Below, piece after piece: positions 8,229 to 20,200 of a DNA stretch of 40,654 nucleotides. Numbering within the stretch: the stretch's first letter is position 1; every line of letters starts with the position of its first letter. The position numbers and the translations under genes are program-made. The notes under the pieces were generated by a model. The model was given only the letters and a program-made list of their open reading frames with translations, was not told the DNA's origin and made no database searches. The DNA is from Eggerthellaceae bacterium (GTDB lineage: Bacteria > Actinomycetota > Coriobacteriia > Coriobacteriales > Eggerthellaceae). The DNA lies in assembly GCA_030533105.1 (NCBI GenBank), contig JAUNJT010000001.1:20933-61586 (forward strand). The letters are read 5' to 3'.

Positions 8229-11200
8229 CTAAGCGGTTTGCTCATCCTCTTGGCGACGGCGTCTCTTGGCAACTGCGAAAGCCGCACCGCCGCATACGAT
8301 CAGACCGCCTACCACAAATGGAATCCAGTTGAAATCACCATGGACCGACATCTTCGGGATCGGCAGCTTAAATGCGAGGGCGTCCTCGAGACCATCCTCT
8401 ACTTCCATGCCAGCACCTCTGAATCCTCCAAATGTCGTGTCGCCGTTCGTGGTGGTCTCGGACGAGCTTGTGGTCGAGTGCGTCTCGATGTTGACCATGC
8501 CGTAGTTCGACGTCGCATTCACCGTGCCGTTCTCCCCATCGAAATATGCAACAAGCGGCTCGTCATCACTACCCACATCGCCATCTGCCACGATATTGAG
8601 GTTTTGCGAGTTCGTCGTGCCTTGGACAGCACCTGTCGAGGTTATGGCGATGTCTCCACCAGCTGTCATATCTACCGTCGTAAGTGGGCTTGTGAGGTTG
8701 ACGGTCGTATCGCCACCGGAGTTCGTAGTTAGGTTGTCAGCATTCACATCGAGCGGGTTATCGGCAGAGCCGATGTTGCCGCCAGCCGTGATGTTCGCGC
8801 TATCCGCAACGACGCCTGCGCCGTTGTTCGTGTCGTTGACATCACCGTCAGCAGACAGGCTCGCGTTATCCTCGGCCACCACGGAGTCGACGGATAGATC
8901 CTTGAAGCCTTTAACATAGACGTTCTTGCCGTAGACATCGAGGCCGCTGGTCTCCACCGAAACCGGATCGTTCGCGGAACCCACATCGCCATCGGTGCTG
9001 CGGATCGTGACCGTATCAGCTGCGATATCAGCAACGGATTCGTCATCGTTATTGACCTGAATGTCACCGGTTGCAGCTAACGACACGGCATCATCGGCTG
9101 CGATTGCGCCGGTGGTGAGATCGCCGGTATTCTCGACGTTCACGCTGCCGACGTTATTGCCATCAGCATCGCCGTCGACGTTGAGCTGGCCACCCACATT
9201 GGTGGAAAGCGCATTGCCATTGGTGCCCACATTGTCGGCCGTAACGTTGAGGTCGCCACCAGTCGTGATGGCAGGCTCGACTGCATCGAGCTTTTGCTGG
9301 AGCTTCTCAGCTTCAGCGCGGGCAGCTGCAGCCTCTTTTGTCTTGTCTTTGGCGGTCTGCTTGTAGCCATCCACCTCTGCCTTGAGCGTTTCATACGCGT
9401 CCTTGGCATCGCTTTCGGCCTTTTGAGCGTCAGCGAGCTTCTTCTCGGCGGAATCGAGAGCATCCTGCGTGGTCTTTGCGTACGCCGCTGCCGCATCGGC
9501 AGCAGCCAGCGCATCCTTGGCATCGGAAGCAGCCTTGTCGGCTGTAGCCTTCGCATCCGCAACATGCTTAGCGATCATCGAGTCGGTTACTTCGTCGGAC
9601 GCAACTCCCTGCTCGTCCGCGATCTGCTGCTTTATCTTATCGATTGCGTCTTGGTCGTTGTTCGCGAGCGCTTCGGTCAGCTTGTTAACCGCATCCTGTG
9701 CAGCCTTGGCATCGGCAGCAGCCTTGTCAGCTGCAGCCTGCGCGTCTTCCGCGTACTGCGCAAGCAGCTCGTCGGTTACCTCGTCGGGCGCGACACCCAA
9801 CTTGTCGGCAATCTGCTGCTTGAGGTCATCGAGCGCATCTTCCGCAGCATCGGTCGCAGCCTGAGCCGCCTCGTAAGCCTCGAGAAGCTGTTGCAGGGTA
9901 TCTTCGCGCAACCGAGCGCTTTCGGCGGCGCTCTCGGCCTGCTGTTCGGCCACACGGGCTTCCTCGAGGAGCTCACCGAGCTTGCTGATCATGTCATCCG
10001 TATCAGCATCCACAAGGTCGCCATCGGATGCGACGAGGTTCGCATCGCCACCGGCAACGATGGCGCCAACGCGCATGACGCCTTCGGTTTCGGTGAGGTT
10101 CACATCGCCGCTCGCGACCGCATTCACGGTAGCGTCGGCAGACGTGCCTTCGCCGTTGGTGTTGATCTCGATAGGTTCGTCGACCGTTCCGATTCCGCCA
10201 TCAGATGCGATAAGCGTCACTCCCTCGGCGGTGATGTTCGGATCGGTTGTAGCCCCATCGCGCGCATCGGAGATGGAGTCGGCCTTAAGTTCGACAGTAC
10301 CACCAGCCTCGATGGTATCGACGCCCATATCGCCGCTCTTCTCAGTTACTTCAACGCTGTCGCCGGCGGTCGCATCAAGCGAGCCGGTCTCTTCCTCGTT
10401 GAAATTCGCGACCTGCTGGTAATCGACATTCCACGTGGTGACGAACTTGCCAGTTGCCTGATCGTACGCAACCGCAGACACCGCGCCGTTCGTCACGTTC
10501 TCGATGGTGCCGACAACCGTAAGGTCGACCGCACCGGATTCGGTGACGATCGGGCCGATGTTTCCGCTAGCCTCAAGCGAAAGATCGTTGCCCTGGATGT
10601 TTTCAGGTTCGTCAGCATCGCCGATAATGTCGCCTTTTTCGTTGACGAGCGTGACATCGCCGAGCTGTGAAACAACCTTGCCAGCCGTCAGCGTGCCGCT
10701 TGTCTGCGTGATCGAGATATCGCCGCGGTTCTCAACGTAGGCGGAACCAGTGGACTTGCCCACCGCTACAGAGAGCCCACGAAGCTCGTCGAGTTTGCTC
10801 GGGTCGGTTTCGGGATAGGTTGTCTTGTCCCATGCGGCCTGCTCGAGAGCTTCGAAATCCTCGACAGTCAGCAGGCTGGAAACGACAGTTGCAAGCAATG
10901 CTTCGTCAACGGCACCCTGCCCCTTCTGGCTATCGATCCAAGCGGCCAACGCCGTTGGGTCGTTTGCAGCAATGATGTCGTCAACCTTCTCGGCCACGGC
11001 ATCGTTAAGCGCAGCCCTAACCTCATCGTTGCCAGCCAGATGCTTTGCCAGCCACGTGGTCAGGTTCTCTTCGTCAGCCAGCACGTCTATGGCATGAGCC
11101 GCACGTGCCGCCTCGTTCGCAGCCTCGATCTCCTCGTCGGTGATTAAGCTCTCAACCAGTGCCTTTAAAGCCGCTTCATCGAGCGTATTGAGCGAAGTAA

Positions 11201-14200
11201 GCGTTCCCGGGTCATCGGCTAAGCGCTCTGCCAACCATGTCGTCAATGCATCAGCGTTCGCAAGGACGCCATCGGCAAGATCGCCCGCTGTAATCGGCGT
11301 CACGTCAGCATCGTTTATCAGTTCAGCAACCAGAGCTGCGATAGCATCATCGTCGAGCGTTCCCTGTTCGAACTGGCGAGCCAGCCATTCGGCAAACCCA
11401 TCGACATCGCCCGCAGCAACAAGAGCGTCGCATGGATCAGCCGCCGCATCATCGAGCAGGGCGACAACATCGTCGCGCCCCTCAATCCGCTCGAGAATCC
11501 AGCTGGCAAGTTCAGCGGTGTCGTCGGAGATGATTTCGGCTGTAACGGTTTCACCGCCCATGTCACCCATGTGCGTGCCGGATACATCGTTGCCATCTTG
11601 GTCGCGTCCGCTCGCATCGGCATATTCCTGATGCGCGGATGTCGACTCGACGCCAACGAGATAGTAATCGTTCGCCTGTGCGATATTCAGCGCGTTGTCC
11701 TCAGGCAGGTCGACCACGAGGTAGTGATCGGCACTGTTGATGTCACCGTTCGAGCTGAGCGTAAAGGCAGCGTCGCCATGGCCGACAACCGATTCACCCA
11801 CGATAGCAGCCTCGCCCGTCACGCCAACCGTGGCGCCGCCTGCGGCGATGAGGGTATTGAAGGTGTTCTCGTTACCGGCAAACAAGCTTGCATGTCCGCC
11901 TTCGGCAACGTTGACGTAGCTTTCGACACCATCCTCACGGGTGACGCCCGTGACGTTGCGCTCAGCCACGAGATCGAGGTTGCCCTTCTTGGCCACATCG
12001 ATCGTGGTGTAGATGACGTCTTGGGTCGCCTCGTGGTGATAGCTTTTACCCTCGGTGATCACAAGATCGTCGGGCAGCCTAACGGAGCCGTCGGTCTCGA
12101 GCCATGTGTTACCGACGATTATGTTCTCGTCGCCTGCAAGCGTCTCGAACTCGACGGCGGCGACATCGGCACTGTACGGAGCCGTAGCCAACGAGTCGGT
12201 CTCGGTACCGATTTCCACGCCGTCACCGGTGACGATCAGGATGTGGTCACCCACGATGGCGGGTTTCGGGTCGCCGTTGACGAGCTTCGCGCCCGCGTCG
12301 CGATCGAGTATCGTCACCTTAACGTTTTCGCCTACGATATTGGAAAGCGCATACGCACTCCCTGCGTTCTCGACAGCTTCCCACTTGACGGTCTTGCCGG
12401 GTTTGACGTTGCCGTTGGAGTCGACCACGGTCGCTTCTTCCAGGGTCTCGCCGCGCATCACGTGCTCGATGAGAACCAGTTCGCCATTTTCGTCGTAGTA
12501 ACGCTTGATGGTGAGGTAACGCACGCCTTTGTATTCAATGTCGAGGGACTCGACCGTGGTGTTGATCTTGGTGTCATCGTCGAGGGTTATCTCCGCGGTG
12601 CTCTTGACGATGTCGTTGACCTCGTCAACCGCATCGGCATCCGTGTAATCAGTGCCGCCCTCCGGAATCACATAGTACTTGCCATCGACGGAACGTGCGA
12701 CCTCGGGCGAAAGGATCTCGAGGTACACCTTCTGGCCGTGGACCAGCATGACCGTGGAAGTCCGCGCGGCCCGTTGCGGAGCAGGAGTCGTGACGATGGT
12801 GTCTGCGGACGCGAAGGTTTGCGGATTGTCGGCCGGACGGTACCATGCCTGCTTCATGTCGCCCGCCTTCACATACGTGGACGGCAGGATATCGGTACCG
12901 GCGATGATGCCGAGCGCGTTAAGCGCGAGTTGGGCATTGGTCACGTTGTTGGCGATCTGGCGGGCCAGCCATTGCGGATAGTTGGCCGTATCGTTAAGCT
13001 TGTTCAGCGCCGCCTGCGCTCGCCGCGAGATGTTGGCGTAATCGTCTGCGAGCAGCGCGATGTTGACGGCGAAGAGCTTCTTGGTCAGGCTCACGCTCGG
13101 ATCGGCAAGCGAAGCCGTATCCTTTAAGAACGACGCCCTCGTGCCGAGGAGGGTCTTGAGCTCGGCATCGGTAAGAGTGCACTCGACGCCGTTCTCGGTC
13201 ACCTTATCGGTCGTGTAATTATCGCTTCCGAAAGCGAGGTCGAACCACTGCATGAAGCCCTCGAGATCGGTTGGCTCACGGAAGTAGTAGGTGCCGTCGT
13301 CCGCCACGTAGAGCGCCTCGGTGATCCGATAGCCGATCGTAGAGGAGCTGCTGCTCGCCCACTTGGTATCCGCGGGAATGGTCATCGCGGTTGCCTGGAC
13401 CTCCTCAACCGGGCCCAGCAAGGTAACGCATGACTCGACGGAGGCGCCAGCATCTTCATTATTTGATTGGCTGAGGGACAGAATGACGTAGTCGGGCGAA
13501 GCCGTGTAGTAGGTCTTATTGGGGTCGAATTCGGCGATGTCGCACTTGACGTACCTTGTGCCCGAGATGTCTTGGACGTAATACGTCACACTCGGGTCGA
13601 ACTCGGTTCCGGCGTCGACCTCGGTGTATTTATAGCTCTGCTCGAGGATGACGTCGGCAGGCTTGAGGTTGATGTAGCTCAACTTCACCCGATGCTCGTA
13701 CGGATGCAGGATCACGTACCTGAACCTGCTGGGCACATCCTTCTTCTTCCCCACCAGATAAGCGAAGCGCAGGCAATCCTCATCATCATACAAATCCGCG
13801 CTCGTCACATAATTTGCAGAGTAGTTGTGCGTGTACGTCGTGGGATTCGTATTGCCGCACATGCCCTTGACGGTCATGGAAGTGAAGACGCTTTCGATGC
13901 TCTGGGTCCAAATGACGTTGCGCAGCTTCTCGTAGAACGACTGAGCGTCGACGGACATCATCCATTCAGAGGATTGCTGGGCTTTGTCCCAATCGATGTA
14001 GTAATAACCCTCTGCCGTCTGCGAGATGGCGTTGAGCGGCAAGGAGGTGTACGGCCCTATGCTGCTGGAGGACGATGCTATTTTCAAAGAGAATCCGCTG
14101 ATTCCCGTGATAACGTATTCCCTGATGTCCGTATTGGTGATCTTGACGCCATTGCGCGCATACGTGGGCGTAAGATAGACCGTCATGCCCGTACCCAAGA

Positions 14201-17200
14201 AATCGTCGACGGGGATTGACTCGGGCGTGGCAAGGATGCCCTTGACGGCTTCAACATTCATTCCGTAGCGGTCGTATCCTTCATCGTTCTTTCCTTCATA
14301 GTTGCCTCGCTCAAGAAGGAAGCCGATGAACTTCTCTCCACCCCAGATCTCGCTGAAAACTTTACCGTCAGTTGCAGAGTTCTTGAGTTCGCCAGCCCAC
14401 GTCTTATCGAGGTAGTCCTTTGCGGAACCGACGGAAGTCTTGGCCGCCTCGGCAACCTGCCATGCACCCATGGTCTTGGTATTCTTATCGTAAGAGAGCA
14501 GGTAGACGCACCCGGTGAATTCGGCATCCGTGAGCCCCTTGAGTTCGTCGATGGCGTCCAAAGCGGCGGGCATGCCACTGGTCAGGCGCTCATAGAGCCA
14601 TTCGGAGAGCATGGTGAAGTTATCGATACGATATCCGTTTTCGTTTATGCCAATCTTGGGATAAACGAGAGGATTGACATCACCGGCTGCAAGCAGGGAG
14701 CCGACGATGAGAAGCTGGTCACCGGCATCGGTGACGGAATCTTGGAACCATGCCTTGAGCTTTCCTGCGTTTCTTTCGGCAAGCAGCATGGATGCGTTTA
14801 TCGCATAGGCGGCGTCTGCAGCAGCGAGCGCATCCGCGTTCGCTTCGCCTACAAGATGTTGGGCGATGTATTCGGCAGCTATGACTGAGTCGCCACCCAC
14901 GAGATCCGCGAGATACTTGTCGGCGATTGCCGCTTTTCCATACTCTTTATCCTTATCTTCTGCGATGAGTTGCGATAGATAGTATTCACCCGTTTTGCCT
15001 GCATTTGCAGCATGGCTCTCAATCCACTCCCATGCTTCAGAGCCGGTGACTCCCGCTTTGCCGAGCAAGGAGGAAAGCGTTTTATCGTCATCGTCTTCAA
15101 GCGCATCGAGATTCTCAAGGACGTCTGCATTTGCAGAGTCGTTGAGCTTATCAAGCAGCCATCCGGAGAAGCCGGACCAAACGGGGAGGAATCCGGCAAG
15201 CTCTTCCTTCTCATCGCATTCACCATCGCGCACGAGCGACTTGATGAATCTCCAAAGCTCATCTTTGGGCAAATCATTATCGGTATCGAAGAGCTTATCG
15301 TTGTTTAGTATCCATGTAACAAGCTTTTCAAAGTCAGCCTGCTCCATACCTTCCTTGATGTAATCCGAGATACGGCTGCCGTACAAATCGAGTTGTGCGA
15401 GCACGGAGGCATTGGCCGGATCGGAAAGCCTTGTGTACAGCCAATCGCCAAAATCGTCTCTGGCCATAATCTGAGCAGCAATGGCATTGCGGTCTTCATC
15501 GGAGATTCCACCCACAGAGCCACCCACGGCAACATCCCCGACCGCAAATTGCGCGTAATCCTCTGCGGTAAAGAGGGATTCGAGGATGGACTCCAGTTTC
15601 TCTTCTACTACCTGATCGTCACCGCTTATATGGTGTTCTATCCACTCCCAAGCCTTCTTGCCATCCAAGTTTTGTCGTCTTATCAACTCGGAAAGCTTCG
15701 ACTCGTTCTCGTCCGCAAGTTTGTCGATCTCGTCGAGTACGTCGCGGTTGCTGTCCAGCTTATTGCGGAACCAAGCGCTGAAATCATCATGATTGGGCAG
15801 CCAGAAGATAAGGTCATCGTTGGTGTCGATATCATCCTCCACTGCAATCCCGTTGTAGTCCTCGTCGGTGATGAGGCGATTGACGATGCTGATGATCTGC
15901 CAGGCGGGGAGCTGGCTGCCTTGAGCATTCGGATCCCACGAGGTAATCCAATCCCGCAGCTTGTCCGTGCTCCCCGTTGCGAGCACGGCCGTGATGGAGT
16001 TGGAATTGGAATTGCCGAAAGCAGCGTCGAATGTGTAGCTCGCGAAGTCGAGGCTCGCACCAGAACCGGTGAGCTGGTAATAGGTGATGCCGTTGATTTC
16101 GATGAGGCGTTCTGCCTTGAGCGTTATCGCCTTGGGAACGGTGACGGATATGCCGTTTTCCTCATCGTTGATGGTCACCGGCTTGCTTGAGTCATAGACG
16201 ACGATCTTGGTGTCTCCCTTTTCCACGATACCCTTGAGCCATTCGCCATCCAAAGACGAGAGGAGCATGTCGAGCGACGCATCCTCTTCGATGATGATTA
16301 CGCCCGTGGAGAGGTTGATAGCCACGCCTTGACCAATCGTTGCAATGAGATCGCCATCGAGGTTGGCGGTGATGACGTAATCATCGAACGTGACGTCGAT
16401 GCCGCCCTCGATGATGCGGGTAACCACGCCATCGAGGTCGGTATGGATGATGGTCCCGTTGGGAAGCAGGAAGGTCTTGTCAAAATCGGTCTCGCCGACA
16501 AGGTACGCGTCCATCGCGTCCGCGTTGATGTACGTATCGCTGACGAGATTAGCGAGCTTGTCATTCGTATACTCGAGCTTGCCAGGCGTGGGCATCGAGA
16601 TGATCGGAGAATCCGCTGCACGATAGATGGTAGTCGCAACGTTCACCTCAAGGTCTGTGTTGCCGCCTACGATATCGCTCACCTCGACGGCATTCGCACG
16701 CGGAGCGGCCGTGGCGGGTGCCGTACCCACCTCGATGATGACATCCGTGATTCCAAACCATATATCACCGGAGGCATGAACCGAAGTGGTCGGCTTGGCG
16801 CCGTCTGTCCATGTCGCGAAGAGGTTCATGCGCGCGTTCTCGGCACCGACATCTTGGGCTCCATCCACGACGAACGTGTTGGCCCAAATCGGGGCTACTA
16901 ACTGCTCCAGGTTCATGGTGGTGACCCCGGCCGCGCCGGCTACAAGGCTGCCACGGTTCTCTGCATCGGTCCAGCCGAAGCTCACCGAGCCGGTCTGGTT
17001 GGCAATGAGGCCGTTCACTTCGACATTGCCGCAGCCGTTGCTGATAACGGAAACCTCGGGGCGCACCGGATTGGATGTCGGCACACCATTCTCGTCAAGG
17101 GCACCCTTGACACTCGTCTTGTTGGCGTTTTTGATGCTCGAGCCGTTGACGCTCGGACTGAGGTAGTTCGCGTTCTCGACGGTGATGGCGCTTAAGACGA

Positions 17201-20200
17201 CATCGAGGTTGGTGTGGTTGAGGATGAGGACGTACGGGATCATGTTCTGGTCGTAGACGTTAGCTGCCGCAACGCCAACCTTCGTCCTGAGGCCCTTCAG
17301 CTCCCTGGTCACGTCGAGCGTTCCTTTGAGCGGGTTGGAGATGTTGCCGATGCGCACCTCGTTGTCCACGATGGTCCAAATCGAACGCTCGCCTCGCAGT
17401 CCGACGGCACGTACCGTCGGATTGCTCTCATTGCCGGAGATATCGATGACGATACCGGCTGCGGCGTCGCCTACATAGTAGGCGTTGCCATCGCCCAGTT
17501 TCACTTTGGCGGTCACGTTATCGCTGACAGGAGTGCTGGAGTGCTCGCCGAGGCTCGCGAGGTGGCTGGACTTATAGCCGCTGGCATCGGGCCCATATTT
17601 TAAGTTGTTAGCCGAAACGACATCGATGTCGGCGCTGAGGATGGTTGTTCCAGCCATGTCGACGAGCGTCGTGAACGTCGTCACGTTCTTGTTCATGTAA
17701 GCATAAGCGTCGGCATCGCCCGCAGCGTAGATGGCGACATAGGCGGTCGCATAGACGCTCTTGCCGTCTGAGCTCCTGCCGTACCCGTCGACCTTCGGGG
17801 AGGAAGTGGAGCGCACTGCCACGGAGTCATAGCCGCGGATGACGGCATTGCGCACCGTGGTCACATTGTCGACATGCGCGAGCAGGTCGGTGTACGCATC
17901 GACGTTGGCACCCGCAGCGGCGCCGTATGAATAGGTCCGGTCGATGACCTTCATCGTGGAGTTCAGGGAATCGATCATCACATGGCGACCGGTGATGAAG
18001 GCCTTCGCGCCATCCTGTTCGCCCACGTTGACGTTGCTCTTGATGGTGACGAATGTGTCGGTTTCCGAATAGGGTTTGGCGCCAACGCCGCGTGCATCGC
18101 AGCTCGCAACGTTGTAGAAGTACCTCATCGAAGAGTCGCTGATCACGTTGATGGAACCGAACGTGTCCTCGATCGTAACGCCCGAACCCACTGTCGTGGT
18201 GGCCGTGGAATTAATGTCCGCATGCGTCTTCACCGCGGAGATGCCGACGAAGGCGCCGGATTCGACATAGCTCTCGTTCGTGATGTGGTCCTCATCACCC
18301 GCAACGGCCTTGATGTCGATGTTGCCGCGGTTCGCAGTGATAATCGCCCCATCGCCGACCGTGGTCGTCACCGTGCGGTCAAGATTGCTGTATGCCTCGA
18401 TGGAACCGTCGCCTCCGAAGATGCCCTTGGCGTCAGCATCGCTGATGGTCTCTTGCTTTACGTTGCCGCGCGCGATGATGCTCACGTAACCTTCGGCAGC
18501 GAGCTCGGCACCCGAGCCGATAGACGTATCAACCGTCATGTTCGTCGTTGCCTCGGAGTGCGTTTCGTCAGCGCTTACCGTGAGGGAGAAGGCGGAAGCG
18601 GTCGCATCGGAAGCGATCTCGGGCTTCGATTCAGCCGAAACGGTGATGTTCTTCGCCGCATTCAGCTTTGCGCCTTCGCCGATGGTTGCATCGGTTGAAA
18701 GATCGGCGTTCGAGGAGAACTTGGCGTTGACAGTCGAGGTGATCAACGAGAACGAGCTGCCGCCGTCGATCTTACCCTCAGCGTTGCCGTAGTTCTCGGC
18801 TTTGACGTTGATGCTGCCCGCCGTGGAGGTGATGTTGGTGTTGTTTCCAACGGAAGCGCTTACCGCTTGCTTGTTCGAGGACGTGCCCAAATCGGCATAT
18901 GCACGCAGCTTCTCGGTGGTTATCGAGGCGGCTCCGCCAGGATCGGTGACCTCACCTGTGACGGAGGCTTTGGCATAGCCTTCGATGTCGACGTCACCGG
19001 AAGCGATCAGCGTCAGATTGCTCACCGATGCATCAACGAAATCGGATGCGAGGGCGCGTGCATCGAGGTCGCCGACTGTTGCGCAAATCGAGACTCCGAA
19101 GGAAGCCGCGGCAGTCGCGGTGGCGGCGGAATAGGTCGTCGCCTTGACGCTTGCGGAAGCGACGTCGTAGGTCGTGTTGGTGCTTCCCGCACCAGTAATG
19201 TAGGCCGTATTGGTAGAAGTGCTATTGGACTTTGCCTTGTTCGTCGTAACGTCCAACGCCAGCGAAACGCTTACGCCAGCGGAAGACCCCACTATGGACG
19301 TCGCATCGACTGGATCGGCTGCGGTGCCGAGCTCTGAGGTCACACTGAGACGGCTGTTCTTTGCGATGATCTGTCCGCCGAAGGTGCTGAATGCTGACTG
19401 CTTCACGTCCTGCTTGGCGGCGACGTTGTTGACGAGCACCTTGATCGCGCTGATGCTCACCGGATACGTGCGTCCCTCGACCTCGGCATTGGAGGCTCCC
19501 TTAGCGGTGATGGAGAGGTTGCCGATAACATCGAGCGTGCCGGTACCGGTCAAACCCGCATTCGCGATGGTTTCAGTGACGGAGCGGGCTACGTTGACGT
19601 CAACGGAGATTGCCGAGACCTGCACGCCGCCCAACGGGCCATTGCCCGCGAAGGAGTACGAATCATAGTTGTTGGAGACGCTCGTTGCGCCGACCTTGTT
19701 CTCACCGGCGACATCGAGAAGCGCCTCGAAAGTGCCTCTCGCGCTGGCACGGACATCGGTCACGCCCACATTGACGAGGCTGATGTTGACGAGCGCGGCG
19801 ATCGTATCGGCCTTAGCGTAGGAATCCGCTTTGACGGCCACGTCGACTGCGCCGCGGCTACCGTCAGCGCTGGTATCGAGCTGAGCGCCGGTCACTATTG
19901 CACGCGCCGTAGCATCCATGCGGGCCTTGCCAACGGAAACCGTGGTGCCGACCAGAGAGATGTTGGAGAGCTGCTGACCGTTGTATACGGGCTTGCCGCT
20001 TCCGTTGCACTCAGGACCGTTCACTCCGATAAGGGAAACCGCGCCATAGCTTTCGTCGTTGGTCGCGTTGTTGAAGTTGGAAGCGACTTTGACCGCTCCG
20101 CCTTCGGTGGTGACATTGGCGTTCTCGATGCTGGCGATCTGCGTGGCATCCACGTAGGCGAACGCGTTGTTGGATGCGATTTTGACACCCGAAATCTGGA

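Noticed and set aside
8340-8380. LPIPKM near the adhesin C terminus as a sortase signal
   Set aside because: It lacks the Thr-Gly of LPxTG-like motifs; the TM helix and Arg tail alone explain anchoring.
9265-9995. Repeated DNA in the coiled-coil region, considered as a CRISPR array
   Set aside because: The repeats are in-frame coding units of 189 bp with diverged bases, not short identical repeats with unique spacers.
11571-13127. Long open frame of 518 codons on the plus strand opposite the adhesin gene, and many similar ones
   Set aside because: They mirror the codon usage of the adhesin on the other strand, have no ribosome sites or recognisable domains, and cover nearly all of the gene; they are shadows.
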